A stretch of DNA of 40,190 bases from SAR324 cluster bacterium. Its GTDB lineage: Bacteria; SAR324; NAC60-12. The position numbers and the translations under genes were made by a program. Numbering within the stretch: position 1 is the first letter of the stretch; each line of letters begins with the position of its first letter. Below the pieces are notes generated by a model. That model ran no database searches. It was not told where the DNA came from and saw only the letters and a list, made by a program, of their open reading frames with translations. The stretch covers positions 1 through 40,190 of the forward strand of contig JADGAT010000013.1 of NCBI GenBank assembly GCA_015231885.1, in the 5' to 3' direction. Of this stretch, positions 28,413 through 35,807 are shown one piece after another.

Positions 28413-30371
28413 TTAAGTCGTTTCCTGCTTTGCCTTTTCTATCAGCATTTTGAGTTTTGTTTCATTTCCATCAAAAACGGTAGTATCAATTTGTTCTAAA
28501 ATGTCCAGGTGAGGGCAATCATAATCTTTGCACATCTTTCTTATAATTTCTGTTTTTTCAAGAATTTGTTCGCCTTGAAATATAGGGAGTTCCAAGAGTT
28601 GATTGAACTCTTCCTGCATATCTTTTTTAACCGATTCAGGCAGGGGCAGGAGTGTTTTGGCCTTTTTCGGTCTGGTTTGGCGTAAATGTTTAGCAAGTAT
28701 GGCAAACAGATGTTTGAAGTCAACAGGTTTTGTCAGATAGTCATTAAATCCTGCCTGGTAAGCCGATTTTTGCTGCTCTGTGAATGCATCAGCAGAAAGG
28801 CCTATGATCGGAATGTCAGAGAACTGCGGGTATTTTCGAATGTTCTGGGTGGCTTCCTGCCCGCTCATCACCGGCATGTGAATGTCCATTAAGATCAAGT
28901 CGGGAATCTGCCGGTTTGCTTCCAAGGCTAATACTTTTTTTATTCCCTGAGAACCATTTTCGGCCTGTTGGATTTGAATTCCCAATTTTTCAAACCAAAC
29001 TTGCAGCATCTCCTGATTCATGAGGTTATCTTCGATGACTAAAACCACATTATCCTCACAAAAAGCAACATTATCTTCCGAGATACTTGTATGTTTTTCT
29101 TCAGCCCCTTCTGCTGTTTCCAGTGGAATCAGAACAGAGAATGTGGAACCTTGATTTGGAACGCTTTCTACGGAAACATGCCCTTCCATCAATTTTACCA
29201 TTTTTTGAGTAATGGCTAAGCCCAGGCCGGTTCCTTGAGAAGGGCGGGTTAGACTTCCATCAATTTGTTCGAAGGCATCAAAAATCAATTCCCACTGATC
29301 TGGAGCAATACCAATACCCTGATCGATGACCTGAAACTCAATAAATTCATTTTGTTTGCTTGCTTTGATGCGCACTGCTTTTTTTTCAGGAGTGAACTTG
29401 ATGGCATTACTGACCAGGTTCATCAGAATTTGATTCAGTTTTGTCCGGTCTGAATAAATCATGATAGGCAAATCGGAATCAAAATCATAAGTAAAGTCTA
29501 CCTCTTTTTGGATCGCCTGAGCTTTATTGATGTGGTAAACTCCTTGAAACAAAAGTTTCAAATTCAGCACTTCTTTGGAAACTCCCATTTTTCCTGCTTC
29601 TATTTTGGACAAATCCAAAATATTATTGATCAATTCAGATAAATTATTTCCTGCCACCTTGATGTTGTCCAGATATTGCCTGATTTTTTTGGGGAGCTCA
29701 TTTTCTTTGGCATAATCAAGTACGATATGGCTAAAACCAATAATAGAATTCAAGGGGGTGCGAATTTCGTGACTCATGTTGGCAAGAAATTTGGTTTTTG
29801 CATCATTTGCGGCTTCTGCTTGATTTTTGGCAATGTGTAATTCTTCTTTAGCTGCCTCTAAATTGCGCGTTGTGATCTCATATTGCAGTGCTTTGTGGGT
29901 TGTGATCGTCAGCTTCTCGGTCAGAATCATGGCGAAGATTCGGTAAAAAGTATTGTCCAGTGTGCCTGGATCAATGGCTGTATATTGGCCGATATCTTTG
30001 GTGACGATACTAAAAAGATGGACGTGTGATTCAGAAACTACAGTTTCTGTACTTGGCTTGGGATTGATGACGCTCATTTCACCAAAAATGTCTCCTTTGC
30101 GCTGTAGTTGAAAAATCCGTTCTCCCTTAGTGTAAATTCCAATAATGCCACGATTTAAAAAGTAAAGGCGATCATTGACTTCACCTTCCTTGATGATTTT
30201 GCTGTCTGGAGGGTAGTGCTTTAAGTCAGCCAGAGGAACCAGCTGTTCGAGTAGAGGATCGGGCAAATGGCCGAATAAGCGGGTGTCCTTCAGGTAGTCC
30301 AAGATTCCCTGGTTTCCACTGAATAGATGTTTGTCCGTTTTGTTGTCCATTCGGTTTTTGTAAATGATCAT
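28413..30371 (-). CDS. Hybrid histidine kinase with cyclic-nucleotide-binding input domain
   Basis: About 652 aa if started at ATG 30371, or 645 from ATG 30350; neither has a strong ribosome site, and any start further upstream would lie inside rnpB. A cNMP-binding domain (about residues 20-140: IIKEGEVNDRLYFLNRGIIG; GDIFGEMSVI) is followed by a helical linker. HisKA has its histidine near 197 (ANMSHEIRTPLNSIIGF), HATPase_c follows (LMNLVSNAIKF, GTGLGLAIT), then a C-terminal receiver with phosphorylation Asp near 493 (LILMDIHMP; LTKPVDF). It lacks membrane segments. It probably senses a cyclic nucleotide and passes phosphate to the receiver-phosphatase that follows in the operon. Confidence 0.92.
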   Translation of the reverse strand: MIIYKNRMDNKTDKHLFSGNQGILDYLKDTRLFGHLPDPLLEQLVPLADLKHYPPDSKIIKEGEVNDRLYFLNRGIIGIYTKGERIFQLQRKGDIFGEMSVINPKPSTETVVSESHVHLFSIVTKDIGQYTAIDPGTLDNTFYRIFAMILTEKLTITTHKALQYEITTRNLEAAKEELHIAKNQAEAANDAKTKFLANMSHEIRTPLNSIIGFSHIVLDYAKENELPKKIRQYLDNIKVAGNNLSELINNILDLSKIEAGKMGVSKEVLNLKLLFQGVYHINKAQAIQKEVDFTYDFDSDLPIMIYSDRTKLNQILMNLVSNAIKFTPEKKAVRIKASKQNEFIEFQVIDQGIGIAPDQWELIFDAFEQIDGSLTRPSQGTGLGLAITQKMVKLMEGHVSVESVPNQGSTFSVLIPLETAEGAEEKHTSISEDNVAFCEDNVVLVIEDNLMNQEMLQVWFEKLGIQIQQAENGSQGIKKVLALEANRQIPDLILMDIHMPVMSGQEATQNIRKYPQFSDIPIIGLSADAFTEQQKSAYQAGFNDYLTKPVDFKHLFAILAKHLRQTRPKKAKTLLPLPESVKKDMQEEFNQLLELPIFQGEQILEKTEIIRKMCKDYDCPHLDILEQIDTTVFDGNETKLKMLIEKAKQETT

Positions 30372-30373
30372 GG

Positions 30374-30743
30374 TTTTAGAGTCATCAATAAGCCGGGTTC
30401 TGTTCTTGCTGTACCAGCAAGTCATAGTCATTTATCTAGAATTCTCGTTACCAAGAATTTCAAGCATCCTACCCAACTGCTAGACGGGCCGCCTAATTGC
30501 AGTTCTATTTGGACTTGCAACGAATGGGGTTTACATTGCCGCCTTTGTCACCAAAGGCGCGGTAGGCTCTTACCCTGCCTTTTCAACCTTACCTGTGTCC
30601 ATGAAAGACCATCGGCGGTATATTTTCTGTTGCACTTTCCATCAGCTCACACTGCCTGGCGATTAACCAGCATTCTGCCCTGTGTTGCCCGGACTTTCCT
30701 CTCGTGCTTTTCAACACCAGCGACTATGTTTCAGACTCTAAAA
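30374..30743 (-). ncRNA. rnpB: RNase P RNA, bacterial type A
   Basis: Catalytic RNA of RNase P, which trims tRNA 5' ends. On the minus strand the diagnostic conserved regions appear in order: GAGGAAAGTCCGGGC near the 5' end, GGGTAAGAGCCTACCGCG and GTGACAAAGGCGGCAA in the middle, TGTAAACCCC and GCAAGTCCAAATAGAACTGC (type A specificity-domain pattern), and ACAGAACCCGGCTTAT near the 3' end. The closing helix P1 is a perfect 10-bp pair, TTTTAGAGTC with GACTCTAAAA, which sets the limits and a length of about 370 nt. Its 3' end is 2 nt from a possible start codon of the next gene, and no terminator separates them. Confidence 0.96.
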
Positions 30744-30827
30744 GATTTCTATATTCGATAGAGGCTTGTCTAAAGTACCAGAGGAACGGATAAGATGTCT
30801 ATCAAAATTAAAGGATTATTTTCCCTG

Positions 30828-31739
30828 TCAGGCAGAATCTGCACGCAGTTTGCCAATACGGAAAGCAGAAGTGGAAATCCAGACTCCAGCTAAGACAAGA
30901 ATGGCACCCAAACTTTGCAGCATTGTGAAATGCTCATCCAAAATCAACCACCCTAAAAACGCAGTAAAGACGGGAATGAGGTTCACATAGGCCGAGGCGT
31001 GGCTGGCTGAGATCGTTCGCAACGCATGGTTGTACAGTCCATATGCTCCGAAGCTGACAATGGTGCCCAGATAAGCCAGTGCAAATGATGGAACGATGGG
31101 GAAGGCTGTGGGATAAATGGTCGAAGGAAAAATTAAAACAGGTGCGAAAAAAAATGCTCCAATCAGCATTTGGAACGCTGTCAGAAAAAGTGCAGAATAC
31201 CTTGCTCCTAAATGCCGGGCTAAAATAGTGTAACCTGCCGCACAGATCATGGCCAGCAACTCTAAAAAATTGCCCAATATCGGATTAGGAGCATCGATCG
31301 TACTTGAATTATCAAAGCTGAGGATACCGATTCCAGCACATGCAGTGAAAAATCCAAATAGGACTGTTGGTGTGATTTTTTCTTTTAACAATACTCCTGC
31401 TGAAATTGCGACCAGTAATGGCAATAATGCTGTCACCATTCCTGCCTGGGAGGCTGTCGTGTATGTCAGTGCGTAAGCTTCAAATATAAAATAGAAGCAT
31501 GGCTCAAAAAGAGACATCAACACCAGATATTTCCAATCGCCTTTATGGTAAAGGGTTTGCCTTAATTTTTTGTAAAAAAACAGGAATATGCAAGAGGCGA
31601 TGATCATTCTCCCGAATACAATCAACAAAGGATCGTATGCCTGGAGAGCCAGTTTCATAGCGATGAACGAACTCCCCCAGATCAGCATAGCAAGGATTAG
31701 TTCTAAGATTGGAAGGAGGTGAAAATTTATTTTAACCAA
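30828..31739 (-). CDS. EamA (DMT-superfamily) transporter
   Basis: 303 aa with ten membrane helices in two EamA repeats. Repeat 1 is MLIWGSSFIAMKLALQAYDP onwards; repeat 2 ends with AYVNLIPVFTAFLGWLILDE, the typical second-repeat motif. Drug/metabolite transporter superfamily members export amino acids or other metabolites; the substrate is unknown. The start is TTG at 31739, supported by AAGGA six to seven bases upstream and by the lack of an early ATG. It stands alone upstream of rnpB on the same strand. Confidence 0.92.
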   Translation of the reverse strand: MVKINFHLLPILELILAMLIWGSSFIAMKLALQAYDPLLIVFGRMIIASCIFLFFYKKLRQTLYHKGDWKYLVLMSLFEPCFYFIFEAYALTYTTASQAGMVTALLPLLVAISAGVLLKEKITPTVLFGFFTACAGIGILSFDNSSTIDAPNPILGNFLELLAMICAAGYTILARHLGARYSALFLTAFQMLIGAFFFAPVLIFPSTIYPTAFPIVPSFALAYLGTIVSFGAYGLYNHALRTISASHASAYVNLIPVFTAFLGWLILDEHFTMLQSLGAILVLAGVWISTSAFRIGKLRADSA

Positions 31740-31899
31740 AGGGGTTCCTTTTGACGAGAAGGGGGTGAAGGTTTGAATATATCTTATTCAATTGTGAATA
31801 GCTATAATATGTTGATTATTGACTAGGGGTGAGTGTATGATTTTTGCATTTTCCAACTAATGTCGTAATTTTTAATTTTCATTCTTAATATGGAGGACT

Positions 31900-32565
31900 A
31901 TGAAGTTGTTTAAGCAGAGCTTATGGATTTTAATGCTGTCTTTTGTGTTATCATTGTTTGTTGGATGCAGCGGTAGCGGTGGTAGCAGCAGTAATGACGA
32001 TGACGATGATACTACAGCAGATACGGAACCGACCGTTAATACATTCAACATCAAGGACAATCGTATTCTGTTTGGTAGCCAGCACACAACATTTGGTGAT
32101 GATGGTGTAGCACTTTCAAATACAACGATCAGTGCTTCAGATGCTTCGATCGTAATGACATTTGACGAAACAGGGGCAGCCGGAACATTTACTGCTGATG
32201 TCTCTATTAAATTGGTGCGAACCAATGAGGGAGGAACCTTTAAAGAGATTACTTTGAAAATGCCTGATGTTAAGTTTTCAGGAAGCGCTGTCAGTATTTC
32301 CTTGCCATCAAACACCCCATTTCAAGTCGATGTCACGTTTTCTGATGACAGTCAAGTGGGAGCCTCACCCACTCAGTCTAGTGCTTTTTCTGCATCAAAC
32401 AATCAAATTAGTGTAAATTTAGCTCAGGTATCAGCACAAGCCAGTACCGTTTTGCAGGGGAATGACTTACTGGAAGGGGGAAGTTACACATTCACCCTTA
32501 CCTTTGGCAGTGGCGTTACCATTAAACCAAATAATGTGCTTACAGGGAGTTTGACGGTTCAGTAA
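31900..32565 (+). CDS. Secreted lipoprotein of unknown function
   Basis: 221 aa. The signal peptide ends in a lipobox (SLFVGC, lipidated Cys23). A flexible Ser/Gly/Asp linker (GSGGSSSNDDDDDTTADTE) follows, then an all-beta-looking domain rich in Thr, Ser and Val (IVMTFDETGAAGTFTADVSI; YTFTLTFGSGVTIKPN). It is probably an outer-membrane lipoprotein. GGAGG lies three bases upstream of the ATG. No enzyme motif was found. Its TAA stop is exactly the direct-repeat target of MITE copy 3, and its terminator lies beyond that element. Confidence 0.85.
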   Translation: MKLFKQSLWILMLSFVLSLFVGCSGSGGSSSNDDDDDTTADTEPTVNTFNIKDNRILFGSQHTTFGDDGVALSNTTISASDASIVMTFDETGAAGTFTADVSIKLVRTNEGGTFKEITLKMPDVKFSGSAVSISLPSNTPFQVDVTFSDDSQVGASPTQSSAFSASNNQISVNLAQVSAQASTVLQGNDLLEGGSYTFTLTFGSGVTIKPNNVLTGSLTVQ

Positions 32566-32721
32566 GGAAGGCGAAAATAATAACATGCGAAAGTTATGCA
32601 GGATTTTCATCGAGATTCAAGGCGTTTTATCGGGTTCATAGTTTGCTATGTAAAAGGTAAAGCAACGCAGAAGATCGTTGAAAAGACAAGTAGATTTGCT
32701 AAGTTATTGTTTGGGCATTCC
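32566..32721 (-). mobile_element. 156-bp MITE-like element, copy 3 (inverted)
   Basis: Exactly 156 bp, opposite orientation to copies 1 and 2, flanked by TAA (32563-32565 and 32722-32724). The ends pair as inverted repeats at 15 of 19 positions (GGAAGGCGAAAATAATAAC; GGAATGCCCAAACAATAAC). Central hairpin CATAGTTTGCTATG. It starts immediately after the lipoprotein stop codon and lies between that gene and its terminator. Confidence 0.88.
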
Positions 32722-32749
32722 TAAGGACGTTTATTGATTTTGAGAAGCC

Positions 32750-32788
32750 ATGCTTGCAGAAGAAGAGTGTCGACTGCAAGCATTTTTT
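32750..32788 (+). terminator. Rho-independent terminator of the lipoprotein gene
   Basis: A perfect 10-bp stem ATGCTTGCAG/CTGCAAGCAT with a 14-nt loop, followed by a run of six T on the plus strand. It is 185 bp beyond the lipoprotein stop because the MITE intervenes. The minus strand lacks a T-run, so it does not look like a terminator for the acetyltransferase, although it sits just past that gene's stop. Confidence 0.85.
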
Positions 32789-33302
32789 ATATTTCTCGAA
32801 ATCCAATATCTGGAGAAAATGACATTTTGAGATGGTGGGTCATCCGCATTGCAGGCTCACGTCCTTGATAATAACGCGGGATTACTTTTATTTCGCGATA
32901 GCCCAGTGTGCGATAAAACATACGTGCGCATTGGTTGTTAATTCGTACTTCTAAATCAATAAGAGACACTCCGACTACTTCTGCCGATCTCTCCAAAAAT
33001 AAAACCAGATGTCTGCCAATCCCACAACGCTGATACAACGGTGTCACCGCCAGAAGATCGAGATGGGCCTCTGACTGTGAAAAATGCATAGTGGCGAACC
33101 CGATCACTTGTTTTTGGGCACGCACCACCAAAACCATGGATTGTGGAGAACGGATATGCCGGGCGATTCTGCTAGGTGTCCAAGACCAGCCGAGTCCCGC
33201 TTCAACCAGATCTCGAGATAAGATTGCAATGGGTTTTGCATCTTTCAGAGTTGCCAGTTCTAGTTTGATTCCTTCTGATATTGTAAAATCATCCAAGTAC
33301 AT
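32787..33302 (-). CDS. GNAT-family N-acetyltransferase
   Basis: About 171 aa. The acetyl-CoA-binding motif A is clear (LLAVTPLYQRCGIGRHLVLF, the Q/R-x-x-G-x-G/A form), preceded by VIGFATMHF and followed by DLEVRINNQCARMFYRTLGY. The layout, including the NN-A---Y---G end, recalls RimI-like protein N-terminal acetyltransferases, but the substrate cannot be assigned. The ATG at 33302 is chosen over an in-frame TTG at 33308 because AGGG lies eight bases upstream of it. Confidence 0.9.
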   Translation of the reverse strand: MYLDDFTISEGIKLELATLKDAKPIAILSRDLVEAGLGWSWTPSRIARHIRSPQSMVLVVRAQKQVIGFATMHFSQSEAHLDLLAVTPLYQRCGIGRHLVLFLERSAEVVGVSLIDLEVRINNQCARMFYRTLGYREIKVIPRYYQGREPAMRMTHHLKMSFSPDIGFREI

Positions 33303-33403
33303 AGGCAATCCCTACTATACTTTAAAAGGTGACCATTTGAACAAAATGCCAGTTTGTTCCTTTGTGCAGTATAACCTGAAGATTCCAACGCATCATTCTT
33401 TAC

Positions 33404-33433
33404 TTGGCAATGCCAAAATAATGGTATTGCCAA
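33404..33433. other. Long hairpin between the aldolase and acetyltransferase genes
   Basis: TTGGCAATGCCA and TGGTATTGCCAA form a 12-bp stem with one mismatch around a 6-nt loop. It is about 50 bp downstream of the LsrF-like stop on the minus strand. No T-run follows on either strand, so it is not a canonical terminator; it may be a processing or mRNA-stability structure. Confidence 0.45.
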
Positions 33434-33484
33434 CGATTTAGGTGAATCAAGAAAGAGTTGTTTTAGATCTTGCAGATCGGTTGG

Positions 33485-34369
33485 TTAATTCAACTCATTT
33501 TTCAACGTGTTGTACATCTCATATGCTTTTTCTGCAGTTTCATTTTCATGTACTACTGCCCTTACTGCTTTAATCATGGCAATTGGGGAATCGGATTGAA
33601 AAATATTTCTTCCCATATCAACACCTGATGCTCCCTGGTCGATAGCTTTATGTGCCATTTGGAGCGCATCCAGTTCAGGAATTTTTTTCCCTCCGGCAAT
33701 AACGATTGGTACAGGGCAGCTTGCGGTCACGTGCTCAAAATCTTTTTCAACAAAATAAGTTTTTACAAAATGTGCTCCCAGCTCGGCCGCAATTCGGCAA
33801 GCCAGACTGAAGTATTTAGCCGTACGGTCCATGTCAGAGCCGACACCAGTTACTCCCAATACGGGAATACCAAATTTGTAGCCAGTGTCAATCAATTTGA
33901 TCAAATTATTAATGGATTGGTGTTCATATTCGCTTCCAATGTAAATTTGTGTGGCCATGGCAGAAGCATTGATACGAACGGCATCGTCAATTTCAACGGC
34001 GACGGCTTCATTACTCAACTCTTTGAGAATACTTTGACCACCGCTGCATCGTAAACAAACGGCTTTATGATTTGCCGGAGTGATGCTGCTTCTCAGGGCT
34101 CCTCTTGTGGCCATGAGGACGTCTGCATAAGGAACCAGCGAGGAAATTGTCAAATCCAGGCGCTCTAAACCAGTGGCGGGTCCCTGAAAATATCCATGAT
34201 CGAATGCAAGCATGACGGTATTGCCGGATTTTGGATTGAAGATCTGGGATAATCGATGTTGCATCCCCCAATCCAAAGCTTGAGAACCTTTGAGAAAAAA
34301 TTTTTCTGACTTGACTGGAATTCCAATTCCAAAATCTTTCCCTTCTTTTAATCCATCTAGATCAGCCAT
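33485..34369 (-). CDS. lsrF: LsrF-like class I aldolase/thiolase
   Basis: 294 aa. Closely resembles Escherichia coli LsrF, which transfers an acetyl group from a phosphorylated autoinducer-2 breakdown product (3-hydroxy-2,4-pentanedione-5-phosphate) to Co[72 protein letters not shown] (with the Schiff-base lysine), [12 protein letters not shown] and [17 protein letters not shown]. These blocks are continuous along the TIM barrel. The start is fixed by AGGAGG five bases upstream; the frame is open further but that extension is unlikely to be translated. No lsr transporter, kinase or lsrG is in the window, so the physiological substrate is uncertain; the wider family includes archaeal-type FBP aldolases. 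Confidence 0.9.
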   Translation of the reverse strand: MADLDGLKEGKDFGIGIPVKSEKFFLKGSQALDWGMQHRLSQIFNPKSGNTVMLAFDHGYFQGPATGLERLDLTISSLVPYADVLMATRGALRSSITPANHKAVCLRCSGGQSILKELSNEAVAVEIDDAVRINASAMATQIYIGSEYEHQSINNLIKLIDTGYKFGIPVLGVTGVGSDMDRTAKYFSLACRIAAELGAHFVKTYFVEKDFEHVTASCPVPIVIAGGKKIPELDALQMAHKAIDQGASGVDMGRNIFQSDSPIAMIKAVRAVVHENETAEKAYEMYNTLKNELN

Positions 34370-34881
34370 ATGATCCTCCTTTCTTAACTTTTTTATGCTG
34401 TATGCAGTCCGTGAAATGATTTTCTGCGGCAGCTGGTCTGCCAGTGTTGTATAACAAATACAACAATGCTGCATTGTCCACCAGATGATATCAAAATAGC
34501 AAGTTTATAGAGATGAATTTGTAAAATGAATGTGCTTGATTTTATCGATCAATGCTAATTCTTTTTTTCAGAGATATTTGCTCTGCCTGGTCGTTTTCGG
34601 TTACTTGCAGCATATTACGAGCACTACACAATCCGACAGTGAAAAATTATTCAAAGATTATTGTCAACTACTTATTTTTACTGGCATAGGTATTGAATTT
34701 CTTTTCAGTAAAAATTTTTGACTGATTTGTCTAACAATTACTCTAAGGAATGAGAATTAAATAACTTTCCTATCTTTTGAAAATCCCCCTTGCTCCCTTT
34801 GCTAAAGAGGGAATTGTCGTTTGAAGTTATTTTATCCTCACCCCTAAAAATTTCATCAATCACCTACACAAATAATTCATT
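34370..34881. other. AT-rich intergenic region
   Basis: About 510 bp between divergent genes (LsrF-like and DUF3108). I see no convincing gene. Around 34783-34813 the sequence AATCCCCCTTGCTCCC with TTTGCTAAAGAGGGA is a partly palindromic repeat-like motif of a kind scattered in many bacterial genomes. Promoters for both flanking genes must lie here, but no clear consensus was found. Confidence 0.4.
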
Positions 34882-35805
34882 ATGCACTTTCCTTTTTTGC
34901 TCATGATTCATCTCCTGTTTGTTTTTTTTATTGCTTCCGGGAACGCATCTGCTGAGGAAAAAAAGGCAGAAAAAAATATGTCCTGTCCTCTAAATGTTCC
35001 TGCACGTCCACAATATGCGCCTTCAGAAATTTATCAAAACTCTCCCTTTAAAGCTGGTGAAAAAGCAGTGTATGCTGTTCGTTATACAGGTATTGTAGCA
35101 GGGCATATTTATATGGACGTAAAACCACCCATCCTGCATAAGGAAACATGGCATCGTCACTTTAGAACCGAGGTCAAATCGTTAGAATCTTATGAGAATA
35201 TTTACCGCATACACGATGTGATGGAGTCTATTTCCGATTCACATGACTTTCGTATTGCCCAGTTCCTATTCAAGCAAGATGAGCAAAGTTTTTTTTCAAA
35301 TCATTTTTGGAAGCAAAAAAGCTTGGTATTTGATCATGAACACTGCTTGGTGACAGAAACAATTCGCCGGGAAAACAAAAAAGACAAAGTAAAAAGTTTT
35401 GCGTTGATCCGTGGAGCAAAAGATACCTTGGGCATGATCTATTACCTTCGTACGTTGGACTATGAAATCAACATACCACAACGCACGATGGTTTATTCTT
35501 CAGAAAAAAATTGGTGGTTAGAAACCTATCCGATTGCCAAAGAAAAAGTGACCGTTCCTGCAGGCGAATTCAGTGCCACAAAATTAAAACTGACGACTTA
35601 TCTGGGGAAAGAACTGCAACAGCAAGGAGACGTTTATCTCTGGATTGCCGACACGCCAAATCGTCCTGTTGTCCTGATTCACGGGGATGTGAAAATTGGA
35701 AGCCTGCGATTTGAGATGACGGAATATGTCCCTGGCATACAAAGAATTCCGGATCATGCAGTAACAAACTATGCAAGGCCTGCATCTTTGAGGGTAGTGC
35801 AATAA
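34882..35805 (+). CDS. DUF3108 exported protein
   Basis: 307 aa. The signal peptide (FLLMIHLLFVFFIASGNASA, cut before EE) sends it to the periplasm. The mature part begins with PFKAGEKAVYAVRYTGIVAG and carries the family pattern YRIHDVMESISD, DTLGMIYYLRTLDYE, VPAGEFSATKLKL and LWIADTPNRPVVLIHGDVKI, as in DUF3108 proteins. This family is all-beta and periplasmic, with no proven reaction. It converges with the GlnD-like gene, with only 2 bp between stops and no terminator visible. Confidence 0.85.
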   Translation: MHFPFLLMIHLLFVFFIASGNASAEEKKAEKNMSCPLNVPARPQYAPSEIYQNSPFKAGEKAVYAVRYTGIVAGHIYMDVKPPILHKETWHRHFRTEVKSLESYENIYRIHDVMESISDSHDFRIAQFLFKQDEQSFFSNHFWKQKSLVFDHEHCLVTETIRRENKKDKVKSFALIRGAKDTLGMIYYLRTLDYEINIPQRTMVYSSEKNWWLETYPIAKEKVTVPAGEFSATKLKLTTYLGKELQQQGDVYLWIADTPNRPVVLIHGDVKIGSLRFEMTEYVPGIQRIPDHAVTNYARPASLRVVQ

Positions 35806-35807
35806 AA

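Noticed and set aside
30372..30431. Upstream start for the cNMP hybrid kinase at 30431
   Set aside because: The extra N-terminal codons lie inside the conserved 3' part of rnpB, so they are RNA-gene sequence and not likely translated.
33091..33441. 116-codon plus-strand frame antisense to the acetyltransferase
   Set aside because: Most of it is antisense to a clear GNAT gene, and the rest spans the intergenic hairpin.
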